DNA of 64,000 nt. Origin: Streptomyces misionensis (lineage in GTDB: Bacteria; Actinomycetota; Actinomycetes; Streptomycetales; Streptomycetaceae). The stretch spans positions 28,795-92,794 of the forward strand of contig NZ_VOGW01000170.1 in NCBI RefSeq assembly GCF_007896895.1, read 5' to 3'. A model generated the notes under the pieces. The model did no database searches. It was not told the origin of the DNA and worked only from the letters and a program-made list of their open reading frames with translations. Numbering within the stretch: the first letter of the stretch is position 1; every line of letters begins with the position of its first letter. Below, piece after piece: positions 55,363 to 64,000 of this stretch. Made by a program: the position numbers and the translations under genes.

Positions 55363-56643
55363 TCAACCCGTCGGGCTGTCCGAGGGCTGGGGCTTGCCGA
55401 GCATTTGGCAGGTAGCAGCGTCCACGAGGGCCTTGTTCGCGGTGGCGGCCTTCTTTTCCTTGATGCCGAAGTTCGTGATGGTGAAGACCGCGACGCTACG
55501 GGTGCCGGTGGCGTCGGTGTAGATCTCACTGGAGTAGCCGGGCAGGCCGCCGGTGTGACCCCAGACCGTGCCGCAGGGCGTGTCCATCTTCATCAGGCCC
55601 AGACCGTAAGCTCCGCCTTCCTCGGGGGCGTCCACGGTGGTGCGCATCTGCTTCATCTGGGCCTCGGGCAGCAACCGGCCGGACATGAGCGCGGTGAGGA
55701 AGCGCTGCCAGTCCTGCGCGGTGGAGACCATACCGCCTGCCGCCCACGACCAGCTCGGGTCGATGGCGGCGGTGTCGATGTTGTTCCCGGGGCGTTCGGG
55801 GCCGGCGAATCCGACGCCCTCGGGCAGGTCCACGGTCCCGGAAAGGAGGGCCTTCAGTCGCTTGGCGTCCGGCTCGTAGCCGGTCGCGTGGCGTTTCCCG
55901 GCGGGCCAGGCCGCGTCCGTGGCCAGGAACGAGTCCTTCATGCCGAGCGGCTTGGTGATCTTCTGCTCGATCAGCTCTGCCAGGCTGCTTCCGGTGGCCT
56001 TCTCCAAGATCAGCCCGAGAGCCTCGTAGTTGGCGTTGCTGTAAGAGTATTTCTCGCCCGGCTCGGTCGACGGGTTCTGCTCGGGAGTGGTGGCGAGAAG
56101 TTCCTCCGGGTTCCACGTGCGCCGCTCCTGACCGGTGAGCGAGGGCAGGAACTGGGGCGTCAGCAGGAAGTCTCCCAGGCCGCTGGTGTGGTTGAGCAGC
56201 ATCCGTACGCTGATGTGCTCACCGCCCTTGACCAGGCCGGGCAACCACTTCTCGACCGTGTCGTCGAGGCTGATCTTCTGCTGGGCGACCTGCTGCAGGA
56301 CGAGTGTCGCGGTGAGCGTCTTGGTGTTGGACCCGACTCGGAACCGGTCGCCGGCGGCGAGGCGGTGGTCGTCCTTGGTCCAGGCGGCTTGCTTGGCGAT
56401 CTCGACGGGCTTCCCGTCGCCGGAGTCGACCCGGACGATGACGCCCAGGGAGCCGGTGTCTGCCGCCTGCTGCGCGAGGCGGGCCAGCCGCGCGTCGGCC
56501 GCCGGGCTCGACGCGCTTTGTCCGGCCGCCCGTTCGGCCTCGTCCGAGCAGTTCGCGAGCGCCGCGCCCAGGCAAGTCGTCAAGGCGATGGCCAGCGCTC
56601 CGCGGCGGATTCGGTGGCGGCGGGACAGTGTGGGTGCGGACAT
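55363..56643 (-). CDS. exported serine hydrolase of the class C beta-lactamase/DD-peptidase family
   Basis: A 426-residue penicillin-binding-protein-like hydrolase. Signal peptide at 1-32; the end reads AALANC, a lipobox-like site with an atypical Asn at -1. Active-site motifs: S105-N-T-K108 (VGSNTKT), Y201-S-N203, and H363-T-G-G in place of KTG. ATG 56643 follows GAAGGGA. Streptomycete members act as D-alanyl-D-alanine peptidases or esterases rather than resistance enzymes. A degenerate relative is at 25752-26026. It precedes an unrelated two-component system on the same strand. Confidence 0.9.
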   Translation of the reverse strand: MSAPTLSRRHRIRRGALAIALTTCLGAALANCSDEAERAAGQSASSPAADARLARLAQQAADTGSLGVIVRVDSGDGKPVEIAKQAAWTKDDHRLAAGDRFRVGSNTKTLTATLVLQQVAQQKISLDDTVEKWLPGLVKGGEHISVRMLLNHTSGLGDFLLTPQFLPSLTGQERRTWNPEELLATTPEQNPSTEPGEKYSYSNANYEALGLILEKATGSSLAELIEQKITKPLGMKDSFLATDAAWPAGKRHATGYEPDAKRLKALLSGTVDLPEGVGFAGPERPGNNIDTAAIDPSWSWAAGGMVSTAQDWQRFLTALMSGRLLPEAQMKQMRTTVDAPEEGGAYGLGLMKMDTPCGTVWGHTGGLPGYSSEIYTDATGTRSVAVFTITNFGIKEKKAATANKALVDAATCQMLGKPQPSDSPTG

Positions 56644-56866
56644 GGCAGTTCCCTTCGGCGCGTGACGATGTGCTGCGTGCGTCGAGGACCGGACGATCGC
56701 CTGATGAGCGGCCGTTCGGCGGGTCCCGCGCACACCGTCCATTCAGTCAGTGGCGCGCCGCTGGTACATCGCTCGATGGCGGGCTTCCCACCGGCGCGAG
56801 GTCACTCCAAGGAGTGACCCCGCGGGGCACGGCGCCCCGCCGGACAGCGCTCCGAGCTTGGGCGGG

Positions 56867-57532
56867 TCAGGACAGGGTGTTCCTGGCCAGCACCGCCGCC
56901 TGTGCCCGGCTCTGGCAGCCGGTTTTCATGAGCACGCGGCTGACGTGCGTCTTGACCGTGTGCAGGCTCACCACGAGCAGGTCGGCGATCTCGGCGTTGC
57001 TCAGCCCGTCCCGGATCAGACGCAGCACGTCGACCTCCCGCTGGGTGAGGTCCCTCAGCCGAGCCAGGTCATGGTCGCTGGGCCGGCGCCGGCCGCTGAG
57101 ATGGCCCTGGATGATCCGCTGGGTCACCGCGGGGCTCAGCGCGCTGTGCCCGGCCGCCGCGGCACGCACGGCCGCAGCCAGCTCTTCGTACGAACTGTTC
57201 TTCAGCAGGAAGCCGGAGGCCCCGGCCATCAGCGCATCATCGACGTAGGCGTCCAGGTCGAACGTGGTCAGCATGAGCGCCCGGCTGCGCCCCGGCCCGA
57301 GCAGGCCCCGGCGGCCCAGCTCGCCCAGCGCCCACAGGCCGTCGCGGCGCGGCATCCGGATATCCATCACCAGCACATCCGGCCGCAGCCGCGCACACAC
57401 CTCGACGGCTTCCTCACCGTCGTTCGCGGTGCCCGCCACGGTGATGTCCGACTGGCTGTCCAGGATCACGCTCAGTCCGGTGCGGATGACCGGCTCGTCG
57501 TCCACGACGAGCACGCTGATCTGCTCAGGCAT
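56867..57532 (-). CDS. NarL/LuxR-type response regulator
   Basis: A 221-residue regulator. Receiver domain with DDE at 11-13 (VLVVDDEPVIRTGL), phospho-acceptor D57 (VLVMDIRMPRRDG), Thr in LTTFD and Lys in FLLKNSS. C-terminal LuxR HTH at about 157-205 (LTQREVDVLRLIRDGLSNAE, then IADLLVVSLHTVKTHVSRVL). ATG 57532 lies inside the last codons of the kinase gene (8-bp overlap), so the two are translationally coupled. Confidence 0.93.
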   Translation of the reverse strand: MPEQISVLVVDDEPVIRTGLSVILDSQSDITVAGTANDGEEAVEVCARLRPDVLVMDIRMPRRDGLWALGELGRRGLLGPGRSRALMLTTFDLDAYVDDALMAGASGFLLKNSSYEELAAAVRAAAAGHSALSPAVTQRIIQGHLSGRRRPSDHDLARLRDLTQREVDVLRLIRDGLSNAEIADLLVVSLHTVKTHVSRVLMKTGCQSRAQAAVLARNTLS

Positions 57533-58718
57533 CCGCACGCTCCCACGGCATCGTCGCCGCAACACGGAAGCCACCGTCACCGGTGGGGCCCGCGGTGAGT
57601 TCGCCGTCCAGCGCGCCCACCCGCTCCTCCATGCTGACCAGGCCGAGCCCGATGCCCGCGCCGGCCGCGGCCTGCCGCACGCCGCGGCCGTTCACGATCT
57701 CACATCGCAGCTCTCCGCCGTCTTTGCCGCGGACGGTCACCTGGACGGGCGCTCCGGGCGCGTGCCGGCGGGCGTTGACCAGTGCCTCCTGCACGACGCG
57801 GTATACCGCCAGCTGGACCGGCCCCGGCACGGACTGCGGCGCGATGTCCATCGTCAGCCGGACCGTTCCGCCCGCGGCACGGTGGCTGTCCAGCAACGCG
57901 TCCAGCTCACCGAGGTCCGGCACGGGCTGGAGCGGGACGGCGTCCGCGGGGTCGCGCAGCATCCGCAGCAAGTCACGCAACTCGCCGCTGCTCTGCCGCC
58001 CCGCCGCCGCAAGGCCGTCGACCTGGGCACGGGCCCAGTCAGGCAGCTCGCCGCCCCGGGCCCGCAGCGTCTCCGCATGCACGACGAGCAGGGTCAGCGA
58101 GTGCGCGACCACGTCGTGCATCTCACCCGCAATCCTCGTCCGCTCGCGTTGCGTGGCCTGTGCCGCCTCCAGGGCCTGTGCCCGGCGCGCGTCGGCCGCC
58201 CGCCGCTCGGCCGCGGCCAGCAGTTCCTGCCGGGTGCGCGCGGCGAAACCCATCACCCAGGCCAGCGGCATCGGGGCCAGCGCGGCGAAGACGTCCAGGC
58301 CGCCCTGGAAGTCGCCGGAGTCGGTCGTCATCCGGTTCAGCCACAGACCGGCCACGCCCAGCACGGCGACGCCGAGGACCGCCGACACGGTCCGCCGCCA
58401 GCTCACGCCGTGATGGCCCAGGTTGTAGAGCAGCACCGCCGGCGGCAGGAAGACCAGGGGTGACAGCTTGGCCCCCTCGCCCGCACTTCCCACCAGCGCC
58501 GCCAGAAGAGCCCCGAAACCCACGACGAAGGCGGTGGCCGGCAACCGCCGCCGCAGCAGCACAACCACCACGCCCACCGCCTCGTACACCATGAGCGATA
58601 CCCAGGCCGGCCCGGAGGTGTCCACGTACGGCTGCGACAGCAGCGCCGGCACAAACGTCAGTACGACCAGCCCGGCATCGGCGCCCCACCCGGGCCACCT
58701 GCCGTCCCTCACTCTCAT
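57525..58718 (-). CDS. NarL-type sensor histidine kinase
   Basis: A 397-residue membrane kinase. Five to six N-terminal transmembrane segments (GLVVLTFVPALLSQPYV, then VSLMVYEAVGVVVVLLR, and others) to about residue 160. HisKA_3 dimerisation helix with phospho-His H201 (GEMHDVVAHSLTLLVVHAE). HATPase: VQEALVNARRHAPGAPVQV (N box) and GAGIGLGLVSMEERV (G box). ATG 58718 assumed; the frame extends to 58757. Partner of the response regulator; no sensor domain outside the membrane, so it senses the membrane or an intramembrane signal. Confidence 0.92.
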   Translation of the reverse strand: MRVRDGRWPGWGADAGLVVLTFVPALLSQPYVDTSGPAWVSLMVYEAVGVVVVLLRRRLPATAFVVGFGALLAALVGSAGEGAKLSPLVFLPPAVLLYNLGHHGVSWRRTVSAVLGVAVLGVAGLWLNRMTTDSGDFQGGLDVFAALAPMPLAWVMGFAARTRQELLAAAERRAADARRAQALEAAQATQRERTRIAGEMHDVVAHSLTLLVVHAETLRARGGELPDWARAQVDGLAAAGRQSSGELRDLLRMLRDPADAVPLQPVPDLGELDALLDSHRAAGGTVRLTMDIAPQSVPGPVQLAVYRVVQEALVNARRHAPGAPVQVTVRGKDGGELRCEIVNGRGVRQAAAGAGIGLGLVSMEERVGALDGELTAGPTGDGGFRVAATMPWERADA

Positions 58719-58920
58719 CCGTCCGACACTACGGCCTCGCACACAGGTCTTCGTCACTCCAAAGAGCCACTTCGCGTCACCTCCCGTGCGGATGATCGGC
58801 CCCTATCCGTCGCCAAAGCCGGTTGACAGCCCGAGTGCTGACCTTGACGGAGCCGATCCGGGCGGTGCGCGGCACGTGGTTGACCTTGGGGACTCGCCCC
58901 ATCCTGAGAGCCTCGCCTTA

Positions 58921-58954
58921 ATCGACACAGCGATGATAAAACTCGACACTGTGT
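58921..58954 (+). promoter_or_regulatory. candidate promoter/operator of the SDR-TetR operon
   Basis: Repeated ATCGACACAG and CTCGACACTG words, and a short palindrome ACAC-T-GTGT at 58946-58954, lie 57-90 bp upstream of the SDR start. TetR autoregulation is plausible. Confidence 0.35.
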
Positions 58955-59010
58955 AGACTTCTTGCCGGAGGGAGCGGTCCGGCTCCTCGCAAGACTTCCC
59001 TGGAGGAACA

Positions 59011-59859
59011 GTGCACAAGCAGAACTGGCTCATCACCGGCGTCAGTACGGGCCTCGGACGTGCCTTCGCCGAGGCCGCCCTGGCCGCAGGTCACACCGTC
59101 GTCGGCACCGTCCGCTCCGAGGAGAACCTGCGGGCCTTCGAAGAACTCGAGCCCGGTAACGCTCACGGCCGCCTGCTGGACGTGACGGACGATGACGCCG
59201 TCTTCGGTGTGGTCGCGGAGGTGGAGCGGAACGTCGGCCCTTTGGATGTCGTCGTCGCCAACGCCGGCTACGGCCTGGAGGGAACCTTCGAGGAAACCCC
59301 GCTGGCCGAGGTGCGGCGGCAGTTCGAGGTCAACGTGTTCGGGGCGGTGGCCACGCTGCAGGCGGCGCTGCCCCACATGCGCCGACGTCGCCGCGGACAC
59401 CTGATGGCCGTCACCTCCATGGGCGGGCTCATGGCCGTGCCCGGCATGTCCGCCTACTGCGGCAGCAAGTTCGCCCTGGAGGGCATCCTCGAGGCGCTGG
59501 GCAAGGAAGTCGCGCAGTTCGGCATCCATGTGACGGCGATCGAGCCCGGCTCCTTCCGCACCGACTGGGCCGGACGGTCCATGACACGCGCCGCGCGGAC
59601 CGTCGACGACTACGACGAGTTGTTCACCCCCATCCGCGAAGCGCGGCAGAAGGCCAGCGGCAACCAGCTGGGTAATCCGGCCAAGGCCGGGGAGGCCCTC
59701 GTGCACATCACGTCGGTCGAGCAGCCGCCGACCCACCTCGTCCTGGGCTCGGACGCGCTGCGGCTGGTCACCGCCGCCCGCGCGGCCGTGGACGAGGACA
59801 TCCGGGCGTGGGAGGCGCTCTCCCGTACGACCGACTTCGCCGAGGGCGCGCAGCTCTGA
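59011..59859 (+). CDS. short-chain dehydrogenase/reductase
   Basis: A 282-residue classical SDR oxidoreductase. Cofactor motif ITGVSTGLGRAFAEA (TGxxxGxG), NAG in VVANAGYGLEG, catalytic Ser in AVTSMGG, YxxxK in SAYCGSKFALEG and the GSFRTDW loop. GTG 59011 follows GGAGGAACA. Member of the group annotated as oxidoreductases of unknown substrate. The TGA overlaps the ATG of the following TetR gene (TGATG), so they form an operon. Confidence 0.93.
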   Translation: MHKQNWLITGVSTGLGRAFAEAALAAGHTVVGTVRSEENLRAFEELEPGNAHGRLLDVTDDDAVFGVVAEVERNVGPLDVVVANAGYGLEGTFEETPLAEVRRQFEVNVFGAVATLQAALPHMRRRRRGHLMAVTSMGGLMAVPGMSAYCGSKFALEGILEALGKEVAQFGIHVTAIEPGSFRTDWAGRSMTRAARTVDDYDELFTPIREARQKASGNQLGNPAKAGEALVHITSVEQPPTHLVLGSDALRLVTAARAAVDEDIRAWEALSRTTDFAEGAQL

Positions 59860-60473
59860 TGCCCGGCCACCACCCCACGCGGAGCCGTCGCGCCGCCGAA
59901 CGCAAGGGCGACGTCCGGGAACGGGCCATCCTCGACACCTGCGAGGCCCTGCTGGCGCACAAGGGCTACGACGCCATGACCGTCGGCGACATCGCCCAGG
60001 GCGCCGGCATCACCCGCGGCGCGCTGTACTTCTACTACGGTTCCAAGCAAGAAGTGGTCACGGCACTCGTGGCCCGGACCGTCGAGCACCTGTGGGAGCG
60101 GTCGAAGGCCACCGCGGAGGCCGACGAGCCGCGCCGGGCCATCGCGGCGGCCATGCAGCGCACGGTCGAGCTGTGGAACGAGCACGGCCTGGTCATGCGC
60201 ACGGCGATCGACCTGTCGTTGACCGTGCCGGAGATCGGCGAGCTGTGGAACCACACGGCCGACCTGTTCATCGCGGCCATCACCGCCGTCCTGGAACGCG
60301 CCGGCATCCAGGCCGGCACCGCACCGGACCAGGCCCCGGCGATGGCACGCGCCCTGTGCTGGATGATCGAGCGGACCTTCTACCACGCCTCACAGGAATC
60401 CCGCGAGAAGCTCCAGGAAGCGTCGGCGACGTGCGAACACATCTGGCTGACCAGCGCCGGCCTGATCACCTGA
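59859..60473 (+). CDS. TetR-family regulator (EthR-like C-terminus)
   Basis: A 204-residue repressor. HTH at about 20-65 (ILDTCEALLAHKGYDAMTVG, DIAQGAGITRGALYFYYGSK). The helical ligand domain contains LWNHTADLFIAAITAVLERA. ATG 59859 overlaps the SDR stop. Likely represses its own operon. Confidence 0.92.
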   Translation: MPGHHPTRSRRAAERKGDVRERAILDTCEALLAHKGYDAMTVGDIAQGAGITRGALYFYYGSKQEVVTALVARTVEHLWERSKATAEADEPRRAIAAAMQRTVELWNEHGLVMRTAIDLSLTVPEIGELWNHTADLFIAAITAVLERAGIQAGTAPDQAPAMARALCWMIERTFYHASQESREKLQEASATCEHIWLTSAGLIT

Positions 60474-60654
60474 GGTATCTGCCATGGACGCAGTGAGGCG
60501 CACAACGATGAAGCTCCGGTCGGGCCTTGCCCCCGGCAAGCTGCGGTCCGTGAGACGAGCGAGGCGATCGTCGGCGCGGTCACCGGCACCCTGAGCTCTC
60601 CGCGGACCGTGTTGCTCGGCAGGTAAGACGCCGAAGACCGTCTTCAGTACGTCG

Positions 60655-61010
60655 GCCGCACGACCACTCTGACCCGGGCGGCGGCTGCAGCGTCGCCGGC
60701 CTGCTCGCGCCGGGGCGGGGCGGGCATCGGCGGACGATCGTGTCGAGCTGGTCGAGGGCGGCAGTGATGTCGGCGGTGCGGATGCGCCAGATGAGCGGGG
60801 CGCGCGGGTCCTCCGGGGGCGAGGCCGAGGGAGTCGAGATGGGTGGGCTGGACGACCACGAACCCGCGGGCGGCCCAGTGGCCGACCAACAATACGTAGT
60901 CGTCCAGGGTCAGGCTCATGCCATGGGAGAAGACGACGACGGGCAGGTTGCCGCCGGTCTACGAGGACGCGGGCGTGCTCGCTCTCCACGAGAAACTTGC
61001 TGCCGGTGAC
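60655..61010 (-). pseudogene. alpha/beta-hydrolase N-terminal fragment
   Basis: Minus strand reads GGNLPVVVFSHGMSLTLDDY, VLLVGHWAARGFVVVQPTHL, DSLGLAP, then shifts frame (SSGASAPPTSLPP versus the expected continuation). Resembles the chlorophyllase/dienelactone-hydrolase-like alpha/beta-hydrolases (HG oxyanion loop), but the nucleophile elbow is missing. Frameshifted and truncated at both ends. Confidence 0.55.
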
Positions 61011-61117
61011 TTCCCACGCCGCCCAGGAAGGTGAGCAGCCGAGGGCTCTTGACCCAACACGTCGGTGCCCTGAGCTGCCTCCCCCGGCCCGGATCGCACT
61101 CGCGCGGCGTCCGCCGC

Positions 61118-61530
61118 CTATGTGACGGGGAGAGGCACCCGCCACCGCAGTGTGGCACCGCCGCCGTCGGGCCTGGACACGTCGAGGTGGCCGCCCAACG
61201 GTTCCGCGCGTTCGGCCATGTTGCGCAGTCCGCTACGGCGGCCGCCGGACGGAATACCCACTCCGTTGTCCGTGACGGTCAAGGTCACCTCGTGGCCGCC
61301 GGCCGTCAGGACGACCTGAGCCCGGTCGGCTTGGGCGTGGCGGGTGGTGTTGGCCAGTGCCTCGGAGAGAACGGCCACGACGTGGTCCGCCACCTCACGT
61401 GGCACATCGGTGTCGACCAGCCCCTCCATCCAGACACCGCGTGCGAAACCCAGCGCGGGGGTTTCCTCGCCCACTACCCGCACGATGCGGGCTCGCAGCG
61501 AGTCCTCGGGCCCGCCCGGGCGGGCCCGAA
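61118..61530 (-). pseudogene. sensor kinase HATPase fragment
   Basis: C-terminal ATPase domain of a DevS/NarX-type kinase: VVAVLSEALANTTRHAQADR (N box), LTVTDNGVGIPSGGRRSGLR (G1), NMAERAEPLGGHL (G2), GATLRWRVPL. The phospho-His helix and all sensor domains are absent. Upstream frame to 61660 has no family signature. Without its dimerisation helix it is likely inactive, although an ATPase-only protein could be made. Confidence 0.75.
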
Positions 61531-61816
61531 GCCCGAAGATGGCCCAAGGTACCGGTATTGGGCCTGGCACGTCAGCAGGACTCGTCAACCCGCAGCAGGA
61601 TTCGTCCTTCCTCCGAGGCGAACTTGAAAAGTCAGCCGGTCCGCTGCTGTCGGGGCCCATCGGCCGTCGGAGTACGCCGGTGAGGCGACTCGGACATATC
61701 CGCCAGGCCGCCCCACCGTGCCGGTAAGGTGAGCCGCGGTATCCCTCGCGACGCCCCGCCGTGCCCGTGAGGCGATCCGGCCGTATCCGCCCTGCCGCCT
61801 GGTCCGTGTCCGTCCG

Positions 61817-62593
61817 TCACGCGACCGAGGACCTGAGCCGTGCCCCGAGGGACCGTGAGATCCCGCGCGCCGCGACCTGCACCAGCGGGGCGAGGGCGTG
61901 CGGGTTCACGGTGTCGGCGTGGGCGACGACCGATACGGCCGCGACGACGGCGTGGTCCGGATCGTACACGGGGGCGGCGACCGACACGGCGTCCATCGTC
62001 ACCTGCCGGTCGCTGACGGCGACCCCGGTGCGGCGCACTTCGGCGAGGGCGCGGCGGACCTCGTCCGGGGTGCACAGGGTCTTCTCCGTGTGCCGGACGA
62101 ACGGCCGAGAGAGCACCTGTTCCTGGACCTCCCGGGGTGCATGGGCGAGGAGGACGAGGCCGACGCCGGTGGGCGCGAGGTCGAACCGCCCACCGACGCG
62201 GGTGAGGACTCGGACCGCGTCACGGCCGGCGAGGCGCTCCACGTAGACGACGGACAGGTCCTCGCGAACGGCGAGCTGCACGTTCTCGCGGGTGATGTGC
62301 CCGAGGTCCGAGAGGTAGGGCAGGGCGGCCTCGCGCAGGCCGAGGCCGCGCGGGGCGAGGGAGGCGATCTCCCACAGCCGCAGCCCTATGCGATAGCCGC
62401 CGTCCGGCTCGCGTTCGAGCGCGCCCCAGCCGACCAGTTCCTTCACCAGCCGGTGGGTGGTGGTGAGCGGTAGGCCGGTGTGGCGGGAGATCTCGGCGAG
62501 CCGCAGGACGGACCGGTCCGGAGTGAAGGCTTCCAGCACCTGCAGAGCCCTGGCCGTCACCGAACAGTTCTCGGTCGGGGCTCGGCGCTGCAT
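61817..62593 (-). CDS. IclR-family transcriptional regulator
   Basis: A 258-residue regulator. Winged HTH at about 10-70 (SVTARALQVLEAFTPDRSVL, LAEISRHTGLPLTTTHRLVK) and the IclR ligand domain (GLREAALPYLSDLGHITREN, APTGVGLVLLAHAP, VAAVSVVAH). ATG 62593 with AAGGAGG 5 nt upstream. IclR proteins often control aromatic catabolism; the VanB-type reductase gene nearby fits this. A spaced inverted repeat lies at 62694-62722 upstream. Confidence 0.92.
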   Translation of the reverse strand: MQRRAPTENCSVTARALQVLEAFTPDRSVLRLAEISRHTGLPLTTTHRLVKELVGWGALEREPDGGYRIGLRLWEIASLAPRGLGLREAALPYLSDLGHITRENVQLAVREDLSVVYVERLAGRDAVRVLTRVGGRFDLAPTGVGLVLLAHAPREVQEQVLSRPFVRHTEKTLCTPDEVRRALAEVRRTGVAVSDRQVTMDAVSVAAPVYDPDHAVVAAVSVVAHADTVNPHALAPLVQVAARGISRSLGARLRSSVA

Positions 62594-62693
62594 GCGGACC
62601 TCCTTGTCCGGGTGCTCGCCGCTCCGCAGCGGGCTCGGGCACGTCACCGAGAAGCTAGGCACATCGCGGACGGCCGTCAATGCTCTGGCAAGT

Positions 62694-62722
62694 ATTCGAA
62701 GCGACGGGATGCTGGTTCGAAT
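62694..62722. promoter_or_regulatory. inverted repeat upstream of the IclR gene
   Basis: ATTCGAA (62694-62700) and TTCGAAT (62716-62722), 15 bp apart, about 100 bp before the IclR start and 290 bp after the reductase stop. Candidate operator. The 62723-63013 stretch contains no supported gene. Confidence 0.4.
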
Positions 62723-63013
62723 GGCGAGCGGTCCGGCATGAACGGAATGCCCCGGCGGCCAGGAGCGTGGCAGTCCCCCGAGGCACGGGTGGGCGTCTCG
62801 GGCCCTCGCAAGCAGGCTCCCGCCCTTCTCTCAGCCTCCTCAGGGGTCGGGTGGGGAGCGGCTGCCCGTGACCGGAGTGCCCGGGCTACGTCGGCGGTGG
62901 GGCGCCACGCGACACCTTCTGTGCGGGCCGTCCTGACAGCATGCCCCGGCCGTCGCACCGGTCCGTCGCGCGATCGTCGAAGCTCCGGGACGAGCCCCAT
63001 GCGACACCGGGCG

Positions 63014-63982
63014 TCAAAGATCCAGGACGAGCCTCGGGCACGCCGCCCGGGAGACGCAGATCATCATGGTGTCGTGCGCCTCCTGTTCGGCGGGGGTGAG
63101 GAGGGAGTCGCGGTGGTCGACCGTGCCCTCCAGCACGGCCGTCTCGCAGGTGCCGCACGTCCCCTCCTGGCAGGAGAAGAGGACCTGCACCCCGGCCTCC
63201 TCGACCGCCTGCAGCACGGACTTGTCCGGCGGGACCGTCACCGTGATGCCGGTCTGCGCCAGCTCGACGTCGAACGCCCCGTCCCGTACCGGCGCCTGAA
63301 GCTCCTTCGGCGCGAACCGCTCGACGTGGAGGGTGCCGGGCGGCCAGCCGGCGCACCGCTCCTCGACGGCCTTGAGGAGTGGTTCCGGGCCGCAGCAGTA
63401 GACGAGTGTGCCGGGCCGCGGCGTCCCCAGGAGCGCGTCGAGGTCGAGGAGCCCGTACGCGTCCTCGGGTCGGACCCGCACTCGCTCCCCGTACCGCGTG
63501 ACGAGTGCGCCGCGGAAGGCCATCGACGGAAGTGTCCGCCCTCCGTACACCAACTCCCATGCGGATCCATGCCGTTCTGCCTGCTCCAGCATCGGGATGA
63601 TGGGGGTGATGCCGATGCCGCCGGCGATGAAGAGGTACCGCTCGGCGCGCTCCAGGGGGAAGTGGTTGCGCGGGCCGCGCACCCGGACCGGGTCCCCCTC
63701 GGCCAGCTTGTCGTGCACCTGGAGGGATCCGCCGCGCCCGTCGTCCTCCCGCAGGACGGCGACGCGCCATACGTGGGCGTCGTCCGGCGAGGAGCACAGC
63801 GAGTACTGCCGTACGAGATCCGGGGCGAGCACCAGGTCGATGTGCGCGCCGGGCGTCCAGGCGGGCAACGGGGCGTGGTCGGCCCGGTGCAGGTCGAGGG
63901 AGACCACACCGTCGGCCTCGTCGGTGCGGTGGGCCACGACGAGGTCGAGTTCGGCCTCGGGTGCGGTGGTGCTTGTGGTCAT
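63014..63982 (-). CDS. VanB/phthalate-dioxygenase-type ferredoxin reductase
   Basis: A 322-residue electron-transfer protein for a Rieske oxygenase or P450. FMN-binding domain (RQYSLCSSPDD, with RxYS), NAD-binding domain (LFIAGGIGITPIIPMLEQAE, LVYCCGPEPLL), and a C-terminal plant-type [2Fe-2S] ferredoxin (SCQEGTCGTCETAVLEG, with the fourth Cys in MMICVSRA). This N-to-C order is that of phthalate dioxygenase reductase and VanB. ATG 63982. The oxygenase partner is not inside the window; it may lie just beyond the right edge. Likely controlled by the IclR gene. Confidence 0.93.
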   Translation of the reverse strand: MTTSTTAPEAELDLVVAHRTDEADGVVSLDLHRADHAPLPAWTPGAHIDLVLAPDLVRQYSLCSSPDDAHVWRVAVLREDDGRGGSLQVHDKLAEGDPVRVRGPRNHFPLERAERYLFIAGGIGITPIIPMLEQAERHGSAWELVYGGRTLPSMAFRGALVTRYGERVRVRPEDAYGLLDLDALLGTPRPGTLVYCCGPEPLLKAVEERCAGWPPGTLHVERFAPKELQAPVRDGAFDVELAQTGITVTVPPDKSVLQAVEEAGVQVLFSCQEGTCGTCETAVLEGTVDHRDSLLTPAEQEAHDTMMICVSRAACPRLVLDL

Positions 63983-64000
63983 CAGAGGTCCTTGAGTACG

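Overview
The window is high-GC actinobacterial DNA and almost certainly comes from Streptomyces. The evidence is strong GC bias at third codon positions, GTG and TTG starts behind purine-rich ribosome binding sites, a repSA-xis-int remnant of the pSAM2-type integrative-element family, and many regulators and secreted proteins of streptomycete type. It reads as an accessory region, such as a chromosome arm or genomic island. Roughly half of it is IS fragments, truncated genes and chimeric junctions, with short intact operons between them.

Layout. 1-3.7 kb: the 3' part of an Rhs/YD-repeat polymorphic toxin with a Hint processing domain, a C-terminal toxin module and a putative immunity gene. 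3.7-8.9 kb: an integrative-element remnant (integrase, excisionase, truncated repSA), an IS110-family insertion, and a second integrase 3' end in inverted orientation. 8.9-9.9 kb: an orphan, inverted Hint end with an HNH (WHH-like) toxin module and a SUKH/SMI1 immunity gene. 10.1-13 kb: a DUF4232 lipoprotein, a tRNA-like gene and truncated genes. 13-17.3 kb: an apparent four-gene minus-strand operon (MFS exporter, D-2-hydroxyacid dehydrogenase, MBL hydrolase, TetR) with a candidate operator upstream. 17.4-22.2 kb: remnants, an IS256 element inserted in a secreted SGNH hydrolase gene, and a terminator. 22.2-25.4 kb: a secreted GH31 glycosidase with two carbohydrate-binding modules.

25.7-40.7 kb: a plus-strand gene group with a nucleotide and phosphotransfer theme. 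It holds a DnaQ-like exonuclease, a dTMP-kinase-like P-loop kinase, an IMPDH/GMP-reductase-like enzyme, three NUDIX domains (one fused to an APH-type kinase domain, one fused to a methyltransferase), a PEP-synthase-like protein, a HAD hydrolase, and interleaved UDP-sugar dehydrogenase, epimerase and ABC exporter genes. Many of these reading frames are broken by single-base indels, one by a 17-bp tandem duplication and one by an internal inversion. The copy sequenced here is therefore either decaying or contains sequencing errors.

41-46 kb: VanZ-like and small secreted proteins, a divergent cysteine hydrolase/PadR pair sharing a large palindrome, a methyltransferase and a YunG-like gene. 45.2-47.1 kb: a nest of IS3, IS110 and IS30 fragments. 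47.2-55.1 kb: a divergent AraC/oxidoreductase pair, an amidohydrolase-MFS operon with a TetR regulator and three matching operator-like palindromes, and an IS110/AraC chimera. 55.3-64 kb: a serine hydrolase, a two-component system, an SDR/TetR operon, two truncated genes, an IclR regulator and a VanB/phthalate-dioxygenase-type reductase.

The most striking structure is at 2.7-9.9 kb. Two different toxin-immunity modules face each other, each joined to a piece of Hint coding sequence that includes a perfect 26-bp inverted match, and each flanked on the inside by an inverted copy of an integrase 3' end. Inversion across the Hint matches would replace the C-terminal toxin of the Rhs protein together with its immunity gene.
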